From positions 59,838 through 123,837 of the forward strand of contig JALUUL010000046.1 of the NCBI GenBank assembly GCA_027021385.1: 64,000 bases of DNA. The letters are read 5' to 3'. This document shows, one piece after another, positions 1-9,876 of this stretch. The position numbers and the translations under genes are program-made. This DNA comes from Planctomycetota bacterium (GTDB lineage: Bacteria; Planctomycetota; UBA1135; GCA-002748355). Positions within the stretch are counted from its first letter, which is position 1, and each line of letters begins with the position of its first letter. The notes beneath the pieces were generated by a model. It was not told the origin of the DNA and made no database searches. It worked only from the letters and a program-made list of their open reading frames with translations.

Positions 1-335
1 AAGAGGATCAGGCCCCAGAGAACATAGCCGTGCATGTCCGAGGGGAGTCCCGTTCGGGGCCCGGGCTCCCGAGCCTTCGCCCCGGTCTCCAAGGAGACCT
101 CGGCTTCGAACCTCCCGTTCCCCCGGCGGGATTCTTCGAGATCTTCGTGGTCTTCGAGAGGAAGGCGGGCCTCGACAATCTTCCGGATGAGTTCGGGGTC
201 CTCGATGCGCTCCGCCAGATCGAGCTTGAGCCGGGCTTCGATCTTGGCGACCTTCGCCGCTCCCTCGTTCTTCAAGGCCAGCTTGATGATCTTGTAAGAG
301 ACGAAAATCAGGCTGAGGGTGACGATCGTGGACAT
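1..335 (-). CDS. Small membrane-anchored protein, 3' end cut off by the window edge
   Basis: The reverse strand is open from an ATG at 335 to the window start, giving about 111 residues with no stop. It is absent from the ORF track because it runs off the edge. The start MSTIVTLSLIFVSYKIIKLA is a hydrophobic anchor. A charged helical stretch rich in K, E, R and L follows, then a second hydrophobic run, GYVLWGLILF, at the edge. The sequence GGGAGGTC lies just before the ATG and is a good ribosome binding site. It is 83 bases downstream of the FHA gene on the same strand, so the two are probably co-transcribed. I do not recognise the family. Confidence 0.7.
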   Translation of the reverse strand, partial: MSTIVTLSLIFVSYKIIKLALKNEGAAKVAKIEARLKLDLAERIEDPELIRKIVEARLPLEDHEDLEESRRGNGRFEAEVSLETGAKAREPGPRTGLPSDMHGYVLWGLIL

Positions 336-418
336 CGAAGACCTCCCGGAGGAAACGGAGAGGGCCTTGCGGCCGATCCCTCAGGATATTCGTCCCAGGA
401 CCTTCCGGGAGGGCGTCC

Positions 419-982
419 TCAACCCAGCCCCCCCGAGACGAGGAGGAAGACCAGGTAGGCGAAACCCAGCACGAGGAGGAACGCGACGGTCTGGAACAGC
501 GTGCTCCTCTGCCCGAGATCCTCTCGGAGAAACCCACCTCGGTCCTCCTTCCGGGAAACCTGGAGGAAACTCTCCTTCCGTCGGATCCCGGACCCCCCGG
601 CCTCCGGCCCTCCGGCTGCGTCCGTCGCTCCCCCCGGAGGACACGCCATCCTCTTCTCTCCGGGAACGGGGGCCCCGGGAAGCACGACCTCGACCTGCAA
701 CTCGTGGCCCCCGAGCGCGAGCACCTGCCCCGGCAGGAGACGGCGGGGTCCCCGCAGTCGTTCGCCGTCGACGAAGGTGCCGTTGCGGGATCCCAGGTCC
801 TCGACCCAGGCCTCCCGGTCCCGGAGGAAGACCCTGGCGTGCCGCCGCGAGACCCCGATCCCCTCGAGCATGAGGTCGCTGGAGGGCAGGCGGCCGAGGA
901 GCATGGAACTCCCGCCTTCCCGGACTTCCCCGGCCAGGCTTCCTTTCCGTAGGATCAGGCGCAAACGTGCTTCGTCGGACAT
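419..982 (-). CDS. FHA-domain protein with a C-terminal membrane anchor
   Basis: This 187-residue protein has an FHA domain at about residues 5-100. The phosphopeptide-binding signature is intact: LLGR, then SRRHARV, then GSRNGTFVDG. A Pro/Gly-rich linker follows, and residues of about 160-183 form one transmembrane helix (FLLVLGFAYLVFLLVSG). This predicts a cytoplasmic phosphothreonine reader tethered to the inner membrane by its tail. I chose the ATG at 982 (MSDEARLRL) rather than the ORF-track start at 1045, because the extra 21 residues are a Pro-rich run that does not belong to the fold and an AGGA sits before 982. It is divergent from the ABC operon at 1074. Partner unknown. Confidence 0.85.
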   Translation of the reverse strand: MSDEARLRLILRKGSLAGEVREGGSSMLLGRLPSSDLMLEGIGVSRRHARVFLRDREAWVEDLGSRNGTFVDGERLRGPRRLLPGQVLALGGHELQVEVVLPGAPVPGEKRMACPPGGATDAAGGPEAGGSGIRRKESFLQVSRKEDRGGFLREDLGQRSTLFQTVAFLLVLGFAYLVFLLVSGGLG

Positions 983-1073
983 GTTCCTGGCGTAGGGAGA
1001 GGAAGGACCCGGAACCAGGATCGGCGGGCCGGGGCGGGGGCGCAAGGATAGGCCTGGCGGAAAGAGACCGAGA

Positions 1074-1988
1074 GTGGGGCGACCGGAACAGGATCGGGAT
1101 CTCGAACGCGGATCCGGGAAAGCGGTATCTCCGCCGCCGCCCGCAGCCCTCGAGGTCGAAGATTTGAGCTTCTCCTATCGGTCGGGCTTTCTCGGCCGGC
1201 GGAAGGTCCGCGCCCTCGAAGGTCTGGAGATCCGGATTCCGAGGGGCAGGATCGCGGTTCTGGCCGGAGCCAACGGGAGCGGAAAGACGACGCTCCTCAG
1301 ATGCCTGCTCGGGCGCCACCTGCCGGAAAGAGGGAGGATCCGCGTCCTGGGGGGAGAGCCCGGGGCGCGGGAGATCGCGTCGAGGATCGGCTTCGTCGGG
1401 GAGGGGCCCCTCCCCTTCGACCGCTCGAGCGCCCGCGAACTCTGCCTCCTCGCGGGACACCTCCAGGGGATGGCCCCCTCCCGGATCGAGGATCGGACCC
1501 TGGCACTGCTCGAACGCTTCGATCTCCGAGATGTCGCGGACCGGAGCCACCGGGGCTTTTCGACCGGGATGAGGCGGCGGCTCGCCCTCTGCCTGGCCTT
1601 CCTGCACGAACCCGAACTCCTCCTCCTCGACGAGCCCGACGCGGGTCTCGACCCCAGGGGCCTCGTGACCCTCCGCGAGGAACTCGAGGCCTTCCGGGAC
1701 CGGGGAGGAACGGCCCTCGTCGCGACTCATTCCCTGGCGGAGTTCCTGGAACTCACCGACCTCCTCCTCCTCCTCGACGAGGGACGCCTGGCGGCCGCGG
1801 GCCCGCCGGACCGTGTCTTCACTCGTCCCGGGAGATGGTCGCTCGAGGTCTCCGGGGAGATGCCCGGGGAAGACCTTCTCGGAGCGGCTCTCGGAACGCT
1901 CGGTCTCCGGCTCGAGCGTTGGGGACCCGCGCGTCCCGACTTCCCGTCCTGGGCCTCGGCGAGGGGCGGGGAGGGTCGGAAGGGATGA
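1074..1988 (+). CDS. ABC transporter ATP-binding protein
   Basis: This 304-residue nucleotide-binding subunit powers a membrane partner. Walker A is GANGSGKT, the signature motif is FSTGM in place of LSGGQ, Walker B is LLLLDEP, and the switch His is in THS. The FSTGM form and the short length resemble ABC-2-type exporter and CcmA/NatA-like ATPases. The start is GTG at 1074; there is no in-frame ATG before the domain begins near residue 25. The stop overlaps the next start as ATGA at 1985, so the ATPase and the following membrane protein are translationally coupled. The substrate cannot be read from sequence. Confidence 0.9.
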   Translation: MGRPEQDRDLERGSGKAVSPPPPAALEVEDLSFSYRSGFLGRRKVRALEGLEIRIPRGRIAVLAGANGSGKTTLLRCLLGRHLPERGRIRVLGGEPGAREIASRIGFVGEGPLPFDRSSARELCLLAGHLQGMAPSRIEDRTLALLERFDLRDVADRSHRGFSTGMRRRLALCLAFLHEPELLLLDEPDAGLDPRGLVTLREELEAFRDRGGTALVATHSLAEFLELTDLLLLLDEGRLAAAGPPDRVFTRPGRWSLEVSGEMPGEDLLGAALGTLGLRLERWGPARPDFPSWASARGGEGRKG

Positions 1989-3004
1989 GGGCCGATCGGG
2001 GGGCGATGCTTCGCCGGATGGGCCGGGGGCTCCTCCCTCTCCGGGGCCTCCTCGCGGCGGGCGCCCCGGCCGCCCTCTGGATCGGGGCCGCCCCCTATCT
2101 GGCCGGTCCGGGACACGGGAGGAGCGAGGAACTCGCGATCGCCGCCCTCCTCCTCCACCTCCCCGGGCTCGCGCTCGCGCTGCGCCTCCGTGAGGCCTGG
2201 CCCGCCCTGGGCCCGGGCGACTCCGCCCTTCCCCATGCCCTGGGCCAGCTCCCGGGAAGGAGGATCCTGGATAGGCTCCTCCTCCTCGCCCTCGCGCTGC
2301 CCGCCCTCCTCCTCCTCCATCTGCTCCTGGGCCTCGGGATCGGATTCGGGACGCGGGGTCTCCCCGATGGCGCCGGCCCCTTCCTGGGGAGCGAGATCGC
2401 GCCTCCCCTCCAGGCCTCGACCCTCCGGCGAAGGGGCGACAGGCTCCGCCTCCGGGTCCCGGCCGGGGTTCGCGAAATCCGCGTCCAACCTCAAGCCTTT
2501 CTCGGAAACCCGGCGGAGGTCGAACTCCTCCTCGAGGATCGAGGCGGCAGGACCCTGTCCCGGGCCTCCTGGAAGACGCCGGGCGCCTTCGTCCGCCTCC
2601 CCCTCCCCGCCCCCCTTCCCCGGCCCTCCGATCTCGTCATCGAACGGGGAGGCGGACCGGGCCCCGTCCTGGACTTCGGGGAGGCCCGGATCCGAGGGGT
2701 CCGGGCCCGCCTTCCGTCCTGGACGACCGGCCTCTGTCTCGCGGCCGACCTCCTCCCCTGGGCCCTCCTCCTCCTCCTCTCGGCCTTCGGCCTCGCCCCC
2801 TTCCTCTCCCCGGGCCCCTGGATCCTTGCAACGGCGGGGGCGGCTCCATTGCTGGCCTCCCTCCTCGACCGGAGATCCCGGGAACTCCTCGAGCGCGGAC
2901 TCTGGCTTCCGCCGCCACCGGAACGCCTCCTCCCCTGGGGGGGGCTCGCCCTCCTCCTGATCGTCCTCGGATTCCGTCCCCCCCGTCCCTCGGAGGCGGG
3001 ATGA
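1985..3004 (+). CDS. Integral membrane protein, probable permease of the adjacent ABC ATPase
   Basis: This is 339 residues with about six hydrophobic segments. Two or three lie in the first 120 residues, including a Leu/Ala-rich run around LLLLALALPALLLLHLLLG. An extracytoplasmic loop of about 110 residues follows, with beta-rich character, then a further three segments at the C-terminus. A large soluble domain between membrane halves fits ABC-2-like or Gld-type permeases. The ORF-track start at 1301 is far inside the ATPase gene. ATG 1985 overlaps the ATPase stop by four bases and is the natural coupled start. Its own stop overlaps the next gene in the same ATGA way. The permease role is inferred from operon position. 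Confidence 0.7.
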   Translation: MRADRGAMLRRMGRGLLPLRGLLAAGAPAALWIGAAPYLAGPGHGRSEELAIAALLLHLPGLALALRLREAWPALGPGDSALPHALGQLPGRRILDRLLLLALALPALLLLHLLLGLGIGFGTRGLPDGAGPFLGSEIAPPLQASTLRRRGDRLRLRVPAGVREIRVQPQAFLGNPAEVELLLEDRGGRTLSRASWKTPGAFVRLPLPAPLPRPSDLVIERGGGPGPVLDFGEARIRGVRARLPSWTTGLCLAADLLPWALLLLLSAFGLAPFLSPGPWILATAGAAPLLASLLDRRSRELLERGLWLPPPPERLLPWGGLALLLIVLGFRPPRPSEAG

Positions 3005-3816
3005 GAACCTCCCTCCTCCGAACCACCGCCTTCGGTCTTGCGGCCCTCGCCTGCTTCCTGACCGCCGGTCCGCCGCCGCGGGCGGGCCTTCGCGACCTGG
3101 ATCCCATCCGCCTCCTCGGCCCCCTCCCCGGAATCGCTCTCCCCTTCCTCTGGCAGGAATGGGGCCGCGCACGGAAGGACTACGACCTGAAGGCCTCGCT
3201 CGCGGCTCTCCGCTGGATCTCCCGGATCCGCCCGGACCTCCCCGCCCTGCACGAAGGACTCGCCTGGCAGACGGCCTACGACCTCGCGGACCTCGAAGCG
3301 GACCCCGAGGCCCGCGCGGCCCGTCTCTCGCAGGCTCTCCGCGTGCTCGACGAGGCGGCCCGCCTCCGTCCCGAAGACCCCCGTCCCCTCGCGCTGGGCG
3401 CCTTCATGCTCGGAGACCTCTGCCGTCCCGCCCGGCCGGGAGGGTCCGAACTCGCCCGGGCCTTCGAGGACTCGACCGGAACCAAGCCCCTCGATCTCGC
3501 CCGGACCCGGCTCGAACTCGCCCTGGGACGGAGGCCGGAGCTGAGGGGGATAAAGAACCTATCCTACTTTCTGGCCGAAGGTTGTGATCGGCACGCCCTC
3601 CAGGCCCTCGCCGCGGGACATCCCAAGGCGGCCGCCCTCTCCCTGGCGCGCGCCGCCCGGATCCTCCAAGGAGCCGCCCCTCGCAGGGCCGCGCTCCGGC
3701 GGACCCTCGCCGGGCTTCTCGAGAGGGGCGGGGTCCTTCCCGCGGACCTCCTTCCCCGGCTCAACCGGGAACCCATCCTGCGTCGAATAGTCCGGCACTG
3801 GCCCGGCGGGCGCTGA
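3001..3816 (+). CDS. Helical-repeat (TPR-like) protein of the ABC operon
   Basis: This is 271 residues. The N-terminal hydrophobic stretch (about residues 7-22) looks like a signal peptide or anchor. The rest is alpha-helical and Ala/Leu/Arg-rich, with TPR-like spacing, for example ALRVLDEAARLRPEDPRPLALGAF, broken here into helices A and B. It starts at ATG 3001, overlapping the membrane protein stop (ATGA), so three genes are coupled in the order ATPase, membrane protein, helical-repeat protein. A periplasmic partner of the transporter is a reasonable guess. No catalytic motif was found. Confidence 0.65.
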   Translation: MRTSLLRTTAFGLAALACFLTAGPPPRAGLRDLDPIRLLGPLPGIALPFLWQEWGRARKDYDLKASLAALRWISRIRPDLPALHEGLAWQTAYDLADLEADPEARAARLSQALRVLDEAARLRPEDPRPLALGAFMLGDLCRPARPGGSELARAFEDSTGTKPLDLARTRLELALGRRPELRGIKNLSYFLAEGCDRHALQALAAGHPKAAALSLARAARILQGAAPRRAALRRTLAGLLERGGVLPADLLPRLNREPILRRIVRHWPGGR

Positions 3817-3900
3817 CCGCAAGAGGACCCGCCCCTGGCGCGCCGGAATGCCGGCTGGCAGGGTACTTCGTTTTCGCCTACGAGGCAGGGCGCCCGCAAG

Positions 3901-4746
3901 GTGCCGTTCACCGTGTTCGACGAGCTTCTACAACACCTCTCGACGAACCCGTACCTGGCGGTCTTCGTCCTGATGATCCTCTGCGGGTTGGGGCTCCCGA
4001 TCCCGGAGGAGATCATCCTCGTCGGAGCGGGCTACATCTCCTATCTCGGGAAGGCCGACCCCCTGGTCCTGGGGGCAACGAGCGCCGGGGCCATCCTCGC
4101 CGGCGATCTCCTCCCCTTCCTCCTCGGCCGCCTCTTCGGCCCGAAGATCCTCCGCATCCGCCTGGTCCGCACCTGGATCAGCAAGGAGAAGCTCGCCCTC
4201 TTCGACCACTGGTTCCAGCGACGGGGATGGCTGACGATCTTCGTCGCCCGCTTCATCCCCGGCATCCGGACCCCCGCATTCTTCACGGCCGGCTCGATGC
4301 GGCTCGCGATTCCGAAGTTCCTCCTGATCGACGGCGCGGGGGTCCTCTTCTCCGTCCCCCTCTCCCTCGGGCTCGGCTACCACTTCGGGGACCAGATCGA
4401 CCGGGCGATCTCCCTCGTCCACCGAACCGAGAAGGGCCTCCTGATCCTCGCCGGCGCCTCCCTCCTGATCCTGACCGGAGTGTTCTGGTATCGGATCCAC
4501 CGCCGGCGGAAGCTCCTGGGCAGCGACGTCCGCGAGGCCTTCGTCGGCCCCTCCGAACCCGGGGGGGAGGCGGATCTCACCGGGGAAGCCCGACCGGGCT
4601 CCGCCCCGGCGGAAGAAGAGACCGAGGCCCCCCCGACCCCGGAATCCCGGCTCCCGGACGAACTCGACTCCGGGGATGGGCCGGAGGCCGAGGGGGCGAG
4701 GGAACTCCCCCGCGCGGTCCCCCCGGCCGACCCCTCCTCCACCTGA
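3901..4746 (+). CDS. DedA family membrane protein
   Basis: DedA proteins are inner-membrane proteins linked to lipid (undecaprenyl-phosphate or phospholipid) flipping and envelope homeostasis. Visible family features are the N-terminal GLGLPIPEEIILVGAGYIS, then AGDLLPFLLGRLFG, and the signature RFIPGIRTPAFFTAGSMR. The core occupies residues 1-205 with about five membrane segments. The last 75 residues are an acidic Pro/Glu/Ala-rich tail of low complexity that ordinary DedA proteins lack. The start is GTG at 3901; the next in-frame ATG (residue 25) falls inside the first conserved helix, so GTG is preferred. It stands alone between the ABC operon and the pyrophosphatase. Confidence 0.9.
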   Translation: MPFTVFDELLQHLSTNPYLAVFVLMILCGLGLPIPEEIILVGAGYISYLGKADPLVLGATSAGAILAGDLLPFLLGRLFGPKILRIRLVRTWISKEKLALFDHWFQRRGWLTIFVARFIPGIRTPAFFTAGSMRLAIPKFLLIDGAGVLFSVPLSLGLGYHFGDQIDRAISLVHRTEKGLLILAGASLLILTGVFWYRIHRRRKLLGSDVREAFVGPSEPGGEADLTGEARPGSAPAEEETEAPPTPESRLPDELDSGDGPEAEGARELPRAVPPADPSST

Positions 4747-4814
4747 TCGTCCTCCGGGGGCCGTCCCCTCTCCCCGCGCGCTCGGAGGGGCGCCCCCCGG
4801 AATACCGCGAAAGC

Positions 4815-4843
4815 TTGAGCCCCTTCCCGGGTCTGGCTAGCCT
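4815..4843 (+). promoter_or_regulatory. Probable sigma70-type promoter of the pyrophosphatase gene
   Basis: TTGAGC (4815-4820) and TAGCCT (4838-4843) are separated by exactly 17 bases. They lie in the 210-base gap before hppA and about 115 bases upstream of its ATG. This is the clearest two-box promoter in the window. The -10 hexamer matches the TAnnnT pattern seen before many other genes here. Confidence 0.55.
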
Positions 4844-4956
4844 TCCTCCCCCGAAATTCCACACCTCCCCCGGGGTGGGAGGGGAAAACCGGATCTCAGC
4901 CCTCGCCCGGGCGCGCGGATCGAAGCCCGGGCCGACATTCTAAAGGGAAGGCCAGC

Positions 4957-7023
<2,067 letters not shown>

Positions 7024-7030
7024 GATCGCC

Positions 7031-7053
7031 CGCGCCGGAGCCGCTCCGGCGCG
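7031..7053 (+). terminator. Perfect 10-bp hairpin after hppA
   Basis: CGCGCCGGAG, loop CCG, CTCCGGCGCG. It starts eight bases after the hppA stop and ends 20 bases before the rsfS start. There is no T-run, so it may be a weak or Rho-assisted terminator, or a processing and stability hairpin at the end of the hppA message. Confidence 0.6.
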
Positions 7054-7072
7054 ACGACCGGCCAGCCGCCAC

Positions 7073-7447
7073 TTGGACACCGCACAAATCCTCGAGACCG
7101 CCGTCCGCATCGCCCGCGAGAAGAAGGGGGAGGCGATCCGCGTCCTCGATGTCTCCTCGAACCTCGGGATCACGGATTTCTTCGTCCTGATCACGGCCGA
7201 CAGCCGCCGTCAGGCCCTCGCCATCGCGACCGAGATCGACATCGCGCTGAAGCACGCGGGGGTCCCCAAGGGCCATATCGAGGGAAGGACGGACGGCTGG
7301 TGGGTTCTCCTGGACTTCGATTCGGTCGTCGTGCACGTGTTCCAGCGGGGCGCCCGGGAGTTCTACCGTTTGGATGAACTCTGGGCGGACGCCCTGGATC
7401 GGACCGGGGATTTTCTTTCCGGACCCTCCCGGGACGAAGGCGTCTAG
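7073..7447 (+). CDS. rsfS: Ribosomal silencing factor RsfS
   Basis: RsfS binds ribosomal protein uL14 and blocks joining of the 30S and 50S subunits in starved cells. The 124-residue length is typical. Family hallmarks are the early A..KKGEAIRVLDVS, then GITDFFVLITADSRRQALA, GHIEGRTDGWWVLLDF and VVVHVFQRGAREFY. The predicted start is TTG at 7073. No in-frame ATG precedes the conserved region and the upstream stretch is a hairpin, so TTG is likely correct. It usually sits near nadD, but here its neighbours are hppA and a DUF255 gene. Confidence 0.93.
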   Translation: MDTAQILETAVRIAREKKGEAIRVLDVSSNLGITDFFVLITADSRRQALAIATEIDIALKHAGVPKGHIEGRTDGWWVLLDFDSVVVHVFQRGAREFYRLDELWADALDRTGDFLSGPSRDEGV

Positions 7448-7578
7448 GATGGGGGGAGGAGCCGCGCAGGGGAGCCGCGGTCCCCGATTCGCGTTTTTTT
7501 GAACGGGCCCGCTTGCGGGACCCGGGGCGAACCTGACAATTCCCGCTCCCGGCGGAACGGAGCGAAGGGATCCTGAAC

Positions 7579-9336
7579 ATGGAGGACGGCGGAAAGATGA
7601 CCGCGCCACGGTGGTCGACCTGGGATCAGGGTACGCGGAAAGCCTCCGCGGAAGGAAAGGTCCTCCTGCTCTTCCTCGTCGCTCCCTGGTGCCGCTTCTG
7701 CCGGGAGATGGAGGAGACGACCTTCTCCGACCCCGAGGTCCTCGGCCTGATCGAGGAATCCTTCGTTCCCGTCAAGGTCAACGCCGACCGCCGTCCGGAC
7801 CTCGACAGCCGCTACAACATGGGAGGATGGCCGACCGTCGCCTTCCTGAGCCCCGAGGGGGACCTGATCTCCGGAGACACCTTTCTCGGCCCCGGCTCGA
7901 TGCGGGAACTCCTCCCGAAGGTCCTCGCGTTCTGGAAGGGGCACCGGGACGAGATCGAGACCGAGCCGGTCGGGAGGGGGGAACTCCCCCACGAAATTCC
8001 TCCGACCTTCGACCAGCACATCATCGAGGACATCCAGGCGCGGATGCTCGAGAAGTTCGACCATCGCTGGGGAGGCTGGGGCGAAGGGCAGAAGTTTCCG
8101 CATACCGAGAGCATCGACTTCGCGATGATCCAGTACGCGAAGACCGGCGACCACCGGATGAGGGACGTCGTCGTCAAGACCCTCGACAACATGATGCAAG
8201 GGGGAATCCACGACCTCGTGGACGGAGGGTTCTTCCGCTTCTCGAAGACCCGGGACTGGAGGGTTCCGAACTTCGAAAAGGTCCTCGACAGCAACGCCCA
8301 GAGACTCCGCTGCTATCTCGAGGCCTGGCAACTCTTCGGCGAACCCGGATACCGGAAGGCCGCGGAGAGCATCCTCCGCTGGATGTGCGGGATCATGTAC
8401 GACGAGGAGAGCGGCGCCTTCTATGGAAGCTGCGGGGACGACCCCGAGTACTACGCGCTGGACGCCGAGGCCCGGAGGGACCGCGGATCGCTCTCGATCG
8501 ACAAGACGATCTACACGAACTGGAACGCGATGGCCGTCACGGCCCTCCTCAAGGCCTCGACGGTCCTGGATCGGCCCGATCTCCTGGAACGCGCGACGCG
8601 GACCCTCGACTTCCTCCTGCGGAACCTCTACTTCGAGGAAGAGGGGATGTACCACTACTGGGACGGGACCTACCACCTCCCGGGCCTGCTGACCGACCAG
8701 GCCTACATGATCCAGGCCCTCTTGACCGCCTCGCAGTTCACCGGAGACGCCGACCTCCTCCTGCCGGCCGAGCGCATCGCGGAAGTGCTGATCGAGACCC
8801 ACCGGGCCCCCGAGGGCGGGTTCTTCGATCTCGGCCGGCAGCACGACACCCGGGGGGCCCTCAAGAAGCGGAACCGCTCGATCCTCGAGAACGCGGTCCT
8901 GGCGGAGGCCCTGGTACGCCTTGCCTACCTGTCGAAACGGGACGAGTTCCGCGACGTCGCCCGCGAGACCCTCGAGGCCTTCACGGCGCAATACAAGCAA
9001 TACGGATACTTCGTGACCGGCTACGCCCGCGCGATCGATCTCTTCCTCTACGAACCCCTGGTCGTGACCGTCGTCGGCCGCCGGACCTCGCCGGACGCGA
9101 AGGCCCTGCGCCTGGCCGCGCAGCACGGCTACATCCCCACCCGGATCGTCCAGACCCTGGATCCCGAACTGGACCCGATCCTGATGAAACGCAGCGGCTA
9201 CGAGCCGACCGGGAAGGCCCGGGCCTACCTGAGTCTCGGCAAGACGACCCTCGGGCTCTTCGACGATCCCGAGGCCCTGTCCCGACGAATGAAGGAGGTG
9301 GAACAGGAGCGCCACCTCGAGAAAGGCAGCGAATGA
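7579..9336 (+). CDS. DUF255 thioredoxin-like domain protein (YyaL family)
   Basis: This is 585 residues. Residues 5-125 are a thioredoxin-like DUF255 fold with a redox CxxC (APWCRFCREMEE) and the cis-Pro region GGWPTVAFLSPEG. The rest is an all-helical toroid of the six-hairpin glycosidase type, with N-acyl-glucosamine-2-epimerase-like features such as FPHTESIDFAM and YTNWNAMAVTALL. It is about 80-100 residues shorter than many YyaL proteins. The family's biochemical role is not established. The stop overlaps the next start (ATGA), coupling it to a Clp-N protein, which hints at a protein-quality or redox role. ATG 7579 is the first in-frame start. Confidence 0.85.
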   Translation: MEDGGKMTAPRWSTWDQGTRKASAEGKVLLLFLVAPWCRFCREMEETTFSDPEVLGLIEESFVPVKVNADRRPDLDSRYNMGGWPTVAFLSPEGDLISGDTFLGPGSMRELLPKVLAFWKGHRDEIETEPVGRGELPHEIPPTFDQHIIEDIQARMLEKFDHRWGGWGEGQKFPHTESIDFAMIQYAKTGDHRMRDVVVKTLDNMMQGGIHDLVDGGFFRFSKTRDWRVPNFEKVLDSNAQRLRCYLEAWQLFGEPGYRKAAESILRWMCGIMYDEESGAFYGSCGDDPEYYALDAEARRDRGSLSIDKTIYTNWNAMAVTALLKASTVLDRPDLLERATRTLDFLLRNLYFEEEGMYHYWDGTYHLPGLLTDQAYMIQALLTASQFTGDADLLLPAERIAEVLIETHRAPEGGFFDLGRQHDTRGALKKRNRSILENAVLAEALVRLAYLSKRDEFRDVARETLEAFTAQYKQYGYFVTGYARAIDLFLYEPLVVTVVGRRTSPDAKALRLAAQHGYIPTRIVQTLDPELDPILMKRSGYEPTGKARAYLSLGKTTLGLFDDPEALSRRMKEVEQERHLEKGSE

Positions 9337-9785
9337 AGCACCTCTCCGAACGAGCACGACAGGCTCTGGACCTCGCCCGGACCCTCGCCGGGGAACAGGA
9401 AGCCCAATGCGTCAACACCGGGCACCTGATCTTCGGACTGACGAGGGACCGGTTGAGCATCGGCAACCGCGTCCTCCACGACATCAACATCTACCCCGAG
9501 ATGTTCCGGGACCACCTGAGGAAGCTCCCCCCCGAGGAGGCCGAGGACCCGAAGGACGGGCTCCATCCCCTGGTCTGGAAGGCGATCGAACGTTCCGTCC
9601 TCGTCCGGAGGGGTCTGGGAGGAGGCAAGGAGACCTCGACCGATCACCTCCTGATCGCCCTGCTCTCGATCCGGGAGGGACTGGCCTACGAGTGCATGAA
9701 GGAGTTCTCCGTCGAACCGAGGGAGATCATCCAGGAGATCACCGAGTCGCTGGGATTCCAGATCTCCGACCTCCCCGAGTTCTGA
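9333..9785 (+). CDS. Stand-alone Clp N-domain protein
   Basis: This is 150 residues made of two Clp-N (Clp repeat) motifs with no AAA+ module. The first begins LSERARQALDLARTLAGEQ and continues to TGHLIFGL. The second runs from HPLVWKAIERSVLVRRGLG to STDHLLIALLSIREGLAYECM. In ClpA/B/C this domain docks substrates and adaptors. A lone copy could act as an adaptor or substrate binder. The ORF-track start at 7611 belongs to a shadow frame. ATG 9333 overlaps the DUF255 gene stop as ATGA, so the two are coupled. A full ClpB with its own N-domain is encoded 40 kb away. Confidence 0.82.
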   Translation: MKHLSERARQALDLARTLAGEQEAQCVNTGHLIFGLTRDRLSIGNRVLHDINIYPEMFRDHLRKLPPEEAEDPKDGLHPLVWKAIERSVLVRRGLGGGKETSTDHLLIALLSIREGLAYECMKEFSVEPREIIQEITESLGFQISDLPEF

Positions 9786-9876
9786 ACCGAGGCGCGGCCT
9801 GGAGTCGATCCTGCGGATCTCCGGAAGACAGGACGCCGGGAATGGGGAACGCGGAAGGCCGCCGCTCCTCGGACTC

